DNA of 47,108 bases, taken from assembly GCA_003194525.1 (NCBI GenBank), contig NBIV01000376.1, positions 1 to 47,108 on the forward strand, in the 5' to 3' direction. How positions within the stretch are numbered: the stretch's first letter is position 1; each line of letters opens with the position of its first letter. Below, piece after piece: positions 31,640 through 42,100 of the stretch. Source of the DNA: Gracilariopsis chorda (lineage: Eukaryota; Rhodophyta; Florideophyceae; Gracilariales; Gracilariaceae). Both the position numbers and the translations under genes were made by a program. The notes beneath the pieces are model-generated. The model did not search any database, was not told the origin of the DNA, and saw nothing but the letters and a program-made list of their open reading frames with translations.

Positions 31640-32193
31640 CCCTCTTGTTCAAGTCCCGGTTGTTCACCGTCCATTAGCTACCCAGGCTGCATGGATAGTT
31701 CCAGCTGGGGTAGGGGTCTACTCCTACACTGCAGAGCTAACAGCGTTCCGGCGAGCTCTGTCCGACGTTTCTGTGAATGTTTGCTGCGGATGGAGAAGCA
31801 AAATCAGATTTGCAACGGACTCGAGAAACCTCGCTCACGGCCTGCAAATGTCCCGGCCCCGCCAAACACGCCAGGTTCAGGATATTTCTGTATGAATGAC
31901 ACTGATAACAAACTAATATCGCTGTCAAATTGTTTGGGTACCAGGACAATTCGGGCTCCCACAAACCGAGGCTGTAGACGACCTTGCAAGGAAGAGCCTT
32001 GGCCTTTCCATTCAGCAGCAACTCCAGAAAGAGATTGACGTTTTGGAAGTAAAACAGAGGACTCGCGTCCGCTTTACTAGCGCAGAGCCGATAGGAGAAG
32101 TTCCAGACCCATTGTTAAATGTAGTGCCTCTAAGGAGAGCCCATACTGTCCTGGCGCCAATATTTCGCGGTCAAGTCTCAACACTACTGAAAT
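31640..32193 (+). pseudogene. LINE C-terminal RNase H domain (broken)
   Basis: One phase reads AAWIVPAGVGVYSYTAELTAF (Glu in the AEL motif), then IRFATDSRNLAHGLQ (catalytic Asp), IVWVPGQFGLPQTEAVDDLA (last Asp) and a C-terminal tail ending HTVLAPIFRGQVSTLLK with a TGA at 32191-32193. TGA and TAA codons interrupt the middle (about 31892-31910). This type I RNase H with a WVPG.FG...NE.VD.LA ending is typical of LINEs that carry RNase H after RT. It lies on the same strand as the endonuclease at 24.8 kb and may be the other end of the same element. Confidence 0.7.
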
Positions 32194-32437
32194 GAAGTAG
32201 TAGGTACTACAACCCAGTCTGTTTCGTTAATGTCCGTACAATACGTTCGTGTGACGCTACAAGTTAAAACTATGTCACGACGCAACCTATGTTAGCTACA
32301 AGGCTTCTTTGAGGAGCAATATACATAAACAGCCACGAACTGGCCTGTTCGTAAAAAACAGGACCCAGAATCAGACAGGCAACCCATCGATTACCTTCGA
32401 CCTACACCCGAGACCTCCTCCTGTATTTAATATGGTA
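32192..32437 (+). repeat. LTR-like repeat, left copy of a pair
   Basis: The segment starts TGAAGTAGTAGGTACT directly at the LINE stop codon and aligns over ~245 bp with 35738-35980, including CGTGTGACGCTA, GAGCCACGAACTGGCCTGTTC-like and CACCCGAGACCTC blocks. Homology stops in both copies just after CTGTATT. The pair encloses decayed gypsy coding sequence, so these are probably the two LTRs of one old element. A proline-rich frame at 32440-32608 may be a gag remnant. Confidence 0.6.
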
Positions 32438-32619
32438 GCATCCGCTTTTTTTCCTCACCACTGGAACTCAGTTATCACAAATATGCTGCTCTTTTGTCAT
32501 GCCTCTAACCCGTCAGTCCAGACTCCGTCACCGGGCTGCACCTTAACCCTACCGTCGCAGACTCCTCCCAACGCTCGGGCTCCCAGGCCGCGACACAGGC
32601 GCAGATTTTAACCCCCCAT

Positions 32620-34105
32620 GTCGACGTCCCCTTAACAGTGACCTAACTCTGTCCGGTCCCTCCACCGAACCTGTTAGCGACTCTGAACCACAAAGTGCCC
32701 GCTACTTCACATAACACGGCCGCTGTTGAGCTCTATTCGAACAACTCAATATCTGAATCTCCTTTTACAGCCCCTCCCTCGACTATCAAGGATCATTAAA
32801 CCACAATTTCTATGGTCACCTCCCAGCTATAGACCCTGCAGCACAGCCTCGATGTCGCACGCCGACTTCCGTCACCACTGGCAGTTCCCACCAGATAAGC
32901 TTCGATAGACCCAGCACCCCACGTAACAAACCCAAGTCAATCTAATACCTCTCCGTGCAGGTGCTGAAGTCTTCTAACTTTTCTATGTACCATGGACGCA
33001 ACAGCGAGTAAACTTCAATCAAATTCCGTGTGTTTATCTCGAACGTCCCCAACTTCACATACCATTTCCCATCCATTACTGACTCATAAGACATTCATAT
33101 TGTTTCTGTTGAAGTTATATTGTGCGGTGTGTAGTGCAGTTGCAATGGGGAAGATGTAGTGCGGTAGTTGAAGCTACATTCTTCTATTTTTAACCCAGAT
33201 CAAATTAGATCTATCGCTTCTTATACTGTTTTTCAGACCTAGTCTACTTAGCTGTTTAACTATTTCTTACATCCTGCTTGGAAGTGGAGTTCCTCTCTGA
33301 GAAGCGCCACCCGTGGGTATCTAACCATGCGGCAGTCTGGTGGGCAATGAACAGACTTCGAGGTTCGACCAGACTGTATACAAGCCTCATTGTCCGACGT
33401 GGAAAGCCGCGTGTGGACTGGAAGCGGAGGAGGCGCGCGAGTTCAATCAGACACCTGCCGGTCTCTCTAACTTTACAGCCTCTCTGCGAGCCCTCTTATA
33501 GGGCTCCTGGGTTGATACTGCTACCTAAAGACTCATCAGCACGCACACCCAATTGCGTAGGTGTGCGCCAGCTTGCGTGTGTGTGCACAGGCGTGTGTAG
33601 GCGCGCATCACGCCAATATAGACTATGCTAACGTTATTATCTCGAGAGGGGAGTACACTTTGAATCCGTTTGAATTCAGTCCAGGCGTTGAATCGCACTG
33701 AACCGTAGAGTGCATCACGACACGGCGCAAATGCGCCAACCAGGATATGGTAAAATATCCTGATGTTTTCTTAATGCAGCATTTTGCTGAAACGCAACAG
33801 TTCTCAGCCTTTGTGTGACGATGCAGATGACTGTTACTCTCGCAAGACGAGCGATAGCAGTCCACAATGCTCTCTGAGCTTGTCTCCGCGAACAGAACCG
33901 TGATTGCTCGAGTCACCCTCATCCATTTATGACTCAGCGAAGGCTCCCTCGAAAGCCATATCATGAGATATGGCAATCTTGTATACATCTGTAGCACCCC
34001 TGTCACAGAAGCTTTCACGTTTTTCGAGCCCAGCCTTTTGCTTCTTTTCAAAACGAAACTCTCTGTCCACTTCCCCGATGGCAGAACAACTAGAATGGGT
34101 GAGTT
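32620..34105. other. Interior of the old gypsy relic, no gene
   Basis: Proline/serine-rich frames with many stops are compatible with a decayed gag, but nothing is conclusive. A GT/GC-rich alternating tract lies at about 33545-33610. Confidence 0.3.
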
Positions 34106-34109
34106 ATAC

Positions 34110-34305
34110 AACTGCAATAGAGTATTACCCGTTCAGTGCTACGTCCACTTGATGACTCAAGTAGACGACCACTCAGTTAGTATAAGTAGAGAGCTCACTG
34201 TTAGGGTGAAGCTCTTGCTGGTTCCAGTCATCGACAGTGTGACGGTCCTGGCTCTGGTAAGGATGTTTAGTAGCAGTCTAATCCAGTCTTCACTATATCC
34301 GTGCC
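34110..34305 (+). repeat. Dispersed LTR-like repeat, copy 2
   Basis: This copy matches 17780-17995 at moderate identity and in the same orientation, with a TATAAGTAGAGAG motif in its centre. It interrupts the older gypsy relic, so it is probably a solo LTR inserted later. Confidence 0.55.
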
Positions 34306-34759
34306 CACGGTTTACATCTTGAAGTAGTGGATTCAAAAGAATCTTTCATCATCTACATCATCCTCGAAACCAAGTCCGTAAAGGAACCAGGACCGTTCCT
34401 CTAAACCAACCTCAATAAATGGTACTGAGTACTCAATGACTGGCAAAGAAGTCTCCAACGATTGCTGGGGACCAGCTGATGTCTTAAATCCGTCTAAGAA
34501 TCGCATATACCGCGATCACGACCGCTGGATAAAGTATAGTAGAGAACCTCCGACCAATCCAGGACACTCATGCCGACAGAAGATGGTCAGCGCTTCCGGT
34601 CCGAAGGGTCCCGCAAAACAGTAAGAACACCGCACCCCGATGCGGCTAATCTGGGCACTCGATCGCTCCCTACCCTTTCTGCTATGTACGCCGCCCCTTT
34701 TGGCGATGTGACGTAAATTGGCTCCCTTAACGGTCATCTATTTGCTTTTCACCTTGACT

Positions 34760-35640
34760 CGGGTTCCTCTCATGCTTCTATCTAGCCCAAAAGAGCACGT
34801 TTTTGCAATCTCTTTCTTGAACCTTCCGACCAACCCCTTACTGAATTTGGCAACGACACAACCCTGCCAATATTCGACCAAACGAACTACACCATCACCC
34901 TGCATGGCGCCGAAGCCTCTTTCACGGTCTACGTCATTGAAATGGAGGACAAGGACAATTTTCACTCGTCGCCATCGGTCGTAAATGGCTCCGACAGGTT
35001 CGACCTTGCGTAGATTGGTTCTCGAACAGCCTTACCATCAAGTGCGCAGATGGTTCTCTCATGAATAGGCTGCGACGGAGCCGGTCTACCTGGACAAAGC
35101 GAATTGACGAACCCACTGTCCCGATAAATATTTACAAACGCATGAAACACCTTGTAAAAAAGCATGCCTGCGAACTGTACGCGCTACGTCTCCACCATTC
35201 CACGTCCTTTGAATGCCACATTGAGCTATCCTTCATCGTCGACGAATTCGAGGGCGTCCTCAAGGAACAACTGCCATACGAGTTGCCCCAACAGTGCGAG
35301 CAAGACTTCTAGATCAATCTCCTACCAGATGAACCGCCTTCTGTTCGACGTCGACGTGTAATCAGGCTCTTCGCTAAACAGCTTACCATCCTCCGCAACA
35401 CACTGGATAAACTCCTTAGCAAAGGTTTCATCCCTCCCTTTTTTCTCCCCATTTGGTGCTCCTGTCTTCGTCGTGAAGAAGAATTTCGCCCAATTGCAAA
35501 CGATCTGCAAAGGCCCGTTGGACATCATCGACGACAATGGCGCTGTAAAACAGAGGCTACAAGTACCATATCACGCAAACTCGTAAACCACCGAGTGTAC
35601 AATATCGTCTGCTTTTTGTTGTGTCTAAGAACAAGGCTAC
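34760..35640 (+). pseudogene. Ty3/gypsy protease and N-terminal RT remnant
   Basis: Two blocks resemble the young gypsy element at 43.5-44.3 kb. The first, containing FGNDTTLPIFDQTNYTITLH and TVYVIEMEDKDN, parallels the second half of its protease. The second, KKHACELYALRLH followed by LKEQLPYELP and RVIRLFAKQLTILRNTLDKL, parallels the protease-RT junction. Stop codons and phase changes are frequent. RT motifs C onwards and integrase are missing; the right LTR starts about 100 bp further on. Confidence 0.6.
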
Positions 35641-35737
35641 TTGGCTACCGCGTACTGCTTTTCGCTTTAGTTTGACTCGCGTCGCGAATTTTCTGCCATA
35701 CAGGGCTCGAGAAGGACATCGTCAGCCTAAGACGGGG

Positions 35738-35980
35738 CGAATGTAGCAAAGTAGTAGGTACTGCAAGATAGACTCTCTGTGCACTGTCAGTACAATACCT
35801 TCGTGTGACGCTATAAGCAATAACTATGTCACTGCGCAAGCTATCTTAACTACAAGCACTGTTTGACGAGTAATACAAATAAAGAGCCACGAACTGGCCT
35901 GTTCATCAAAAAGAGAACCCAGGATCAAATCCGCAACCCATCAGTTACATTCATCCTACACCCGAGACCTCTTTCTGTAT
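35738..35980 (+). repeat. LTR-like repeat, right copy of a pair
   Basis: The segment opens with TGTAGCAAAGTAGTAGG after a purine-rich AAGACGGGGCGAA and pairs with 32192-32437. The many differences between the two copies indicate an old insertion. Confidence 0.6.
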
Positions 35981-36210
35981 TACACAAACATCTGAAAGAA
36001 CAGTGCTAATGCGCAAAGAGAACTATAGAATACTTGGCAAAATATGTCAGCATAAGAAGATTTAGCGTACTGCTTTCCAGAATTACTTGGCAGCACCTTT
36101 AATATCAGAGAATAGGAGAGAGTGGTCTCTAGATACGTATTTGACGACCATACGCTCTCTATAACAGCAGTAGAAACATCAAAAACCAACCAACCACTAT
36201 CAATATTACC

Positions 36211-36457
36211 TTCAAATTTTGTCTATCAACGGCTCTTTCCTATCTGCCGCGTTAACAGCTCTCTTGAGAGCCGCTCTCGCACTTTCTTCACTATCGAATG
36301 CCCAGCTCTCAAGGGTCTGGCGTGTATACTTAAGCCCAGTCTCAGCGGGGACCGGAGTCACGCTGTCATTTTCTACCTCGATACAACCGGTACTCAGAGT
36401 CAACGTTGGTACAAATAAATCGACAGGTGCAGCTGTGTCATAGGTTCATGGTATGTA
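36211..36457 (-). pseudogene. Dispersed coding-derived repeat, copy 2 (open frame)
   Basis: A minus-strand frame of about 80 codons without an ATG at its start reads STGCIEVENDSVTPVP, then TGLKYTRQTLESWAF and ESARAALKRAVNAADRK before a stop at about 36211. It looks like real protein sequence and recurs in decayed form at 11030-11190. I do not recognise the family. It may be one exon or one domain of a repeated gene or element. Confidence 0.45.
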
Positions 36458-36920
36458 TAGAAAAATTCTGTAACTTTAACCTCAGGTTCTCAGCTATACT
36501 ACAGACTAAATGCATAGATGTTTGAGACGGCGCTTTTCCTTCACAGCTGTGAAGAATTTGGGGAAGCAACCCCCAAATATGTGGCGGACGTCGAAAAGAT
36601 ACCAATCGTTGCGAAATCCCGAAAACTGTGGGTACGAATGCGAATCGTGTTACGAAAAAACTGCCATTGTTGCAAAACCCAATGTATTGCATGTTCGTAG
36701 CTAGCTGAATTTAGTTCCGACTGTCCGAATAAGCTTCGGCAAACGTAACAGATGTGGTACCAGCATAAGGGTAGCAGGAAATAAAGGCGAGAAAGGGGGG
36801 ACATCCATCTCTGCCTTGAAACCGATTTTCGTATCTGAAAACTATTGAGCCTGGATCTCAGGCGACTGGTTTGTTCATGGCAGTGATGGAAGGAGACTGA
36901 GGATTGACTGACACCGTCTT

Positions 36921-37445
36921 TTAGACACAGAAAGCTTGCTTGCCGGGGCAAAACAGCCTAAAGCATGGATCGCGTCCAAGAACCCCCGTCAAGACACAGC
37001 AAAAGTGACAGCCACTTCTACAGCCACATATCCGTTGTTTACCGACACGAACATCTTCTTCAGACTTCGGCGATACTGAAACCTGAAACTCTTGGTCTTT
37101 GATAGGTTTGGGGTTGTTGTACCAACGGAGTGAGTTCGACAGCTCAATGTCTGATGAACGCGTGCAGTTGATTAGCGGAGTAACCATGTAGCTGGCAAAG
37201 TGCTGACGATCATAGCATTTTATATGCTTTCCATCTACGAGTCGAACATCGGGAATAAACTTCATCGCTTGATCATGCAGACATTCACGAGCAGCCGGCG
37301 AAAGCCCGAGCAAGGATGACTGTTTCTCACATTCTAGCCATTGCTGATACCAAACGGACCGCACCAAGCACGCGCTTCCTGCTGGGCAGAAAGTCAGGAT
37401 GATGAGCAAAAAAATCACATACACAGGACGCACGCAGGTAGACAT
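36921..37445 (-). CDS. Small secreted cysteine-rich protein
   Basis: The protein has 174 residues from the ATG at 37445. The frame is open upstream, but only this ATG places a signal peptide at the very start (MSTCVRPVYVIFLLIILTFC ending near AGSA). The predicted mature protein holds more than a dozen cysteines, with a dense cluster close to the C-terminus (ICGCRSGCHFCCVL). That suggests several disulfide bonds and an extracellular location. I recognise no family. The frame is intact among relics, which argues for a real gene. Bases 36460-36920 hold only short frames. Confidence 0.55.
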   Translation of the reverse strand: MSTCVRPVYVIFLLIILTFCPAGSACLVRSVWYQQWLECEKQSSLLGLSPAARECLHDQAMKFIPDVRLVDGKHIKCYDRQHFASYMVTPLINCTRSSDIELSNSLRWYNNPKPIKDQEFQVSVSPKSEEDVRVGKQRICGCRSGCHFCCVLTGVLGRDPCFRLFCPGKQAFCV

Positions 37446-37449
37446 GACG

Positions 37450-39430
37450 ATGTCGCAGCTAAGAAACAACAGAAATACAGCAACGGCACGCTGTAGAACA
37501 CGACAAGAGGGTGTACTAGAAGGAAGTTTGCTTGATTTGGAGAGCAAAGTGCTTAAATGCAAGTGCTTGTGAGACGGGCAGGGGTAATGCAACCGCGCAA
37601 GATCGGAAACAGATGTTAAGTAGCGCCGCACAATCACGATAACTAGCTACTATGTTGCTTTTTGTGAGCTGGCTCTCGCGAGCACCCACCATGCCAGCTT
37701 TGTTGCAATGGCTGTGCGTTGGACAGTTATCGATAAGTTGAGCTTGGAAATCTGTCGGTCACGTGGTCTTGTGCTGAACTTTTGAATCGCTCACCACTCT
37801 CCCAGCGAACAGAGGAGGCATCCAGCTTTTCTCAACACACACAACTTCGCGCCGCGATGCGCATACAACGAAGTTCACATACAACAACCTCGCGCGAGGA
37901 CAAGGCATGAGATGCGAATCTTTCGGTCTCGAGCTGCTTGACGGCAAGAAAACGTTGTTGGAAGCGAAAGGCGCTGGCCTGCAACCCGCCAGTACGCAAA
38001 GACAGCGTACGGTGTAGTTGGTAGGAATACCTGGGACCAGAAACGTTCCGCAGTGACTTACAGTGGGTGGTAGGTTTCGCTTTCAAGCGCTGAGCGCAAG
38101 AGGTGTGTCTGAGCCGCCAATTCATTTCCATCGCTTGGCATTGCTGCTTCTCCACGAGAACACAACCCTAAATTGGCCCCGCCAACACTACTATCGCACC
38201 GATCCAGTGAGAATAACTCAATGGCCCTTGGTTATCTCACTCCATTGGAGATGATAGCGAGATCGGCACCTTCATTTCTATGGCATGTTTTTGGTTCATT
38301 TCTCACGTATTCCTGCCTTGGAGTGGATTGGCTACACTTCGGGCAGCAGAGCGATAAGCACATTAGAGTGAAGAACTCGTGCAATCACGGATCTCTGGAA
38401 AGAAAAATTGGTACCTCGCCTGCTGCATTTTGCCCCTTCTCGTGCCCCGCAATTCGCTCTCGTTCGTCGATACAACTCATGATTATATTGTCACAAGAGA
38501 GCGAAAAGGTTTTCCACTGCCGACACTTCTAGCTCTTTACTGACTGAGGGCACAAGTCAGAAAAGCCTCACTCGGAATTCGCTTGAACTCGAAAGGAAGA
38601 AAACCCTAGTTGGAACGCAGAATTCATTGGGTGAATGGCAGATAGATTTTAATTGGAGCTAAACGGGAGCAAGCGAATCACGACGCATTTGTGAGGAGGT
38701 GTCTTGAGAGGCTACCGACATTGACAGGACTGGAGTTTCAAGGAACGCTGAAGAATATCGTCGGAATTCGAAGTGTGCAGAATGGCAGATGTTCTCCTTG
38801 CCGCCGCCGGCATTGTTCCCTGGTTAAGAGCTTGCGCTCACTACTCTTCTTGTTTTGCCATTCCTGTGCTTGTGCGACTTTGACAGTACTTGCGAGCTCT
38901 CGTTCTGGGATTTATCGTCTTTCTTGGGGTTTTCCGCTGTTGATCTCGTTCGCGCGCTTTTGATTGCCCAATCCACTCACCTAAGACCAGTGATTTTCCA
39001 GCGGATCACACTGAAGACACAATGTGTTTACCTTACGGTGTAGCCGAGCCTTAGAATTCTGTGCTTGCTCTGTGTCTCCTACTTCCAAAACTAAAGGATA
39101 TGCTGAGAGCACAACGCAGGTAATAAATAAACATTGTTGTTAATTGCCGCAGGCAGCTAAGTCAACCCAGGCTTAACACAAGCCATCGCTGCCCTTCTGC
39201 CTTTGCTACTCATAGCGCCCATCGATGGGCAGGGATTCTGCTATACAAAACAAAGGCCAAACCGTTCTTCTGTTCCCCTTCCCCTTTTTCGCTTTAGCAT
39301 TTTTGAAATCATTGTCTTCATTCTACAGTGCACATGGGACACGCAACGAGCGACTGTCGCGATAGCTCGGTAACGGTTTCCGAGAGGTCTCTAAGTTTGT
39401 CGTTCATGGCCTCGATTTACATGCCCTTTC
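37450..39430. other. Gene-poor interval
   Basis: This contains the 5' flank of the cysteine-rich gene and several short frames (for example 37832-38155 minus and 38691-38963 plus) without a recognisable domain. I support no gene here. Confidence 0.3.
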
Positions 39431-39436
39431 ACCGAT

Positions 39437-39858
39437 AAGCCGTCGCTACAGTCGTAGAATCAGTCTTCACAAATCGATATTTTGTTGACCCTCCTTTGAT
39501 ACTGGCTGCAAGGAATGGACACGTACTTCTGGTTCGAGGGCTGGTGAGCGCCGGCGCTCGCTTTGACGCTGTGCACAGGTCCGGAAGCACGGCGTTAATG
39601 TGGGCGGCTTTTGATGACCAAGTGCTTGAGGTCGTTGAACTGCCACGTGCCGACGCTCGTGTGGAAGCCGCAGAGAACGAGTCACAAGCTGCGTTGATGC
39701 AGGCTACGAGGGTTAACCACGGGCAGGCAGCAGGCAGCCGGCTGCTCAAGCAGGCCGCCATTGTGCGCGCAAATCACAAATTCAGAGGCACCGCCCGCAC
39801 GTTGCAGTACGCGAGAACCACCAGCACTTGGCGCAGACGCTATAAAACGCCCTCTTAG
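39437..39858 (+). pseudogene. Ankyrin-repeat fragment
   Basis: The frame is open after a TAA at about 39435 and has no early ATG. It reads PPLILAARNGHVLLVRGLVS, then AGARFDAVHRSGSTALMWAA followed by ...VVELPRADARVEAAENESQA and ALMQATRVNHGQAAGSRLL, that is two to three ankyrin units with the TALMWAA and AARNGH hallmarks. Later repeats deviate and the frame stops at 39858. It is probably the remaining part of a larger ankyrin protein gene. Confidence 0.55.
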
Positions 39859-39859
39859 A

Positions 39860-40328
39860 CATGCGCAAGAAAAGCAACAAATGGCAACGCCGCTCTCGAT
39901 GCTTCCGCAGTAGAGCTACCTCGCACACCACATTCGTGCCAGTGCGTCGCCTTTGGCGCCGCCCAATGCCTCCCAACTACCGATTCCATAGCTGTTGATC
40001 GAATACTCTACACGTTGCAGTACCGACTTGTGTCGTTATATGGGGAGGGCAGTAAGTAACAGACACAAAGACCCCAGAAGTCCTACTGAGGTTGCCTGCT
40101 TCCTCCAGATTTCTTCCCTTGGAGTCGGTCTTTTATTTCGTCTGAATAGCACAGTCCGTCTCCTAGAAGGCTTCTACAGATGCGTAGGTTGCGTGTCCGT
40201 TACGCTATTTGGTACGCAATTCAAAGTTCGTCAAAGATTTGAGTTGCGTTCTTTTTGGAAACCCAAGTGTTCACTTTGATAATTTCTCGGGTGCATCAAC
40301 AGTCCCCCATAAACAAAGGACTGTTATT
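39860..40328. other. Gene-free interval
   Basis: There are short frames only; nothing recognisable before the inverted DIRS relic. Confidence 0.3.
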
Positions 40329-40330
40329 AC

Positions 40331-40483
40331 GCTCTTGTGCGAACCAGAACCAGATGTTTTGAGATTTTGGAAAGCCTTCGTTGCGGTGCACGTATTTCCT
40401 TCGCTAGAATAGATGATATCACTCGTTTTGTTAAGATATCGGGAGGCACCAAGCCGCGCTGCTGCAATGCATTATAATGTTCA
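40331..40483 (-). repeat. DIRS terminal repeat, copy 2 (isolated)
   Basis: This is the reverse complement of the terminal repeat at 8824-8996. It shares the outer boundary with the other copies but lacks the adjoining recombinase sequence. It lies ~400 bp from copy 3 in the same orientation, as expected for the split direct repeats of tyrosine-recombinase elements. Confidence 0.6.
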
Positions 40484-40884
40484 TCCTAGCGCGATAGAAA
40501 AATAATCAGAATTACGACTCTGATCAAAAGGATCAATGCAGTGACCGCATAAGGCAAACGGGTGGGAGGGTGAGCATAAGAAAACTGCTATGCGGAGCAA
40601 AACAGATTTAAGTGTGAAAAGCGTTCATTTTCAACGAAAGACGACTAGAGCGTTGGGGTTCGGCGTGACGAGCGTACACATCACTTCATAGAACCTGGAG
40701 TGAAGCGCATGCATTTCTATAAGTCGATTGCCAACCGCGATCGCCTCCGGCCACACTCACGGCGCACGCAAAAAAAGATCAGATCTGGAGTCGTGCGGCT
40801 TTATGCTGTTATTCCAGATATATCACTTGTCTAGGTTACGCTCTCAAATCTCCCAATAAAACATTATCAAGATTCATCCATTAT

Positions 40885-41060
40885 TATGCTTGTGCGCGAA
40901 CCAGAAACAGACGTTATAAAATTTGGGAACGCCTGCGTTGCGTTGCAGGAATTTCTTTTCGCTAGAATAGATGATAACACTCTTTATGTTAAAATATCAG
41001 AATCCACCAAGCCGCGCTGCTGCAATGCATTGTAATCTTCATCCCGCGTCCCACGTTTAG
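40885..41060 (-). repeat. DIRS terminal repeat, copy 3
   Basis: This has the same sequence family as 8824-8996 and 40331-40483. It continues to the right into the segment that separates terminal repeat and recombinase in the copy at 8.8 kb, so it is in its native position. Confidence 0.65.
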
Positions 41061-41124
41061 ATACATTGCATTGATAGGGGTTCGTAACGCCGTTACTTTA
41101 GCGGTGTAACGAACACATATTTGA

Positions 41125-41600
41125 AGACAATCTTTGAATGTTTGGAGAGTTTTCGAAGGCGGCATTGCGTAAAATTTGATACGGGCATGATGGTTAATGT
41201 AGCTCTATTATTGGTCAAGTAGCGATTCAATAAAGAAAAAGACTTCTAAAGGCCAGTGACTGCGATATTTTTTGACGATTGCTCCCGCAAGTAGTCTACC
41301 AGGCCCCTTCGATTCGTGCCGAATGTGTTCTGAAGCGGTTGTAGTCGAAACTCAAATGCCTTGCTACTTCTTTGAAAAAGCTATTATAGTTAGCATATGA
41401 GACATTAAAATGCCTAGAGGTTGATAAAAAATTTCGGCCCTAGACATTGCTTCGAAGCAAGGAGACAATTTCTCTGTCACGCAATAGATTAAACTGCATC
41501 GGACCCGTTTTCGAATTTTGTATATTAGTACCAACCGCCCCATGCTCCAATTGCGTTGATCAATGCATCATTTCAGACTTTGAGAAACGAAGCAGTAATT
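41125..41600 (-). pseudogene. Third DIRS relic: C-terminal half of the tyrosine recombinase
   Basis: The reverse complement follows 8320-8740 base by base with many small differences, including the stretch around GGTCCGATGCAGTT and the region of the HSAR motif. No continuous frame remains. With the terminal repeats to its left it forms the 3' end of a minus-strand DIRS copy that is cut on its right side near 41.6-41.7 kb. Confidence 0.6.
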
Positions 41601-41760
41601 GGGATACTCTCCGGATACGCAATGAACTTTGGGTGAGCGAACGGGGGAGGAGAGAACGTAGGATTTTATTTCCTGTAACATCTGATTAAATTCAGCACCG
41701 TTCAATGTAGGCTGCACGCTCTGAGGCATTCGCATGAGCCAGGATCTAAAATCCGGGGCG

Positions 41761-41765
41761 GTTTT
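41761..41765 (+). other. Target-site duplication, left
   Basis: GTTTT directly before the 5' LTR is repeated exactly after the 3' LTR (47102-47106). Five bases is the usual duplication length for Ty3/gypsy integration. Confidence 0.85.
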
Positions 41766-42009
41766 TGCAACAACACAACTTTAGCATAGTAGTTCACCCC
41801 ATACCACAATCACATCCTTCGTGTCTCGCCGCTTCTCTAGGAAGCTCCATGCTGGATCAAGCCAGGTACGCAGCCCTAGCTTGATCTAACAACTTCTATA
41901 AATAAAATCCCGCCCCAGGCTGATAGCTTAGAGGGGGCGGTTAGACCTTGTCTCCGACTCTTTAGTCGTATTTCGTGCGAAGCATCTACCCTACGACTGC
42001 TTTGTTACA
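41766..42009 (+). repeat. 5' LTR of a young Ty3/gypsy element
   Basis: This LTR is 244 bp long. It starts TGCAACAACAC and ends TTTGTTACA, with imperfect inverted ends. It is nearly identical to the 3' LTR; the only differences I see are one C in a C run and one G in a G run. CTATAAATAAAAT near 41895-41910 is a TATA-like promoter element. Confidence 0.95.
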
Positions 42010-42030
42010 TCTGGTAGCATCTTTGGTCTT
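42010..42030 (+). other. Putative primer binding site
   Basis: TGGTAGCATCTTTGG begins three bases after the LTR. The TGG start matches the complement of a tRNA CCA end; I cannot name the tRNA. Confidence 0.5.
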
Positions 42031-42100
42031 TCTCTGACCGCTGATTAACGCATACTTCCACTCTCTATCCCCCGCACCCCGCTCCATCCCCGTTCTCGAC

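Noticed and set aside
33545..33610. A GT/GC-rich alternating tract as a possible telomere-like or CRISPR-like array
   Set aside because: There is no regular unit length and no spacers; it is a simple-sequence tract.
37832..38155. A 107-codon minus-strand ORF next to the cysteine-rich gene
   Set aside because: It has no domain, no signal peptide and no compositional support; it is left as part of the gene-poor interval.
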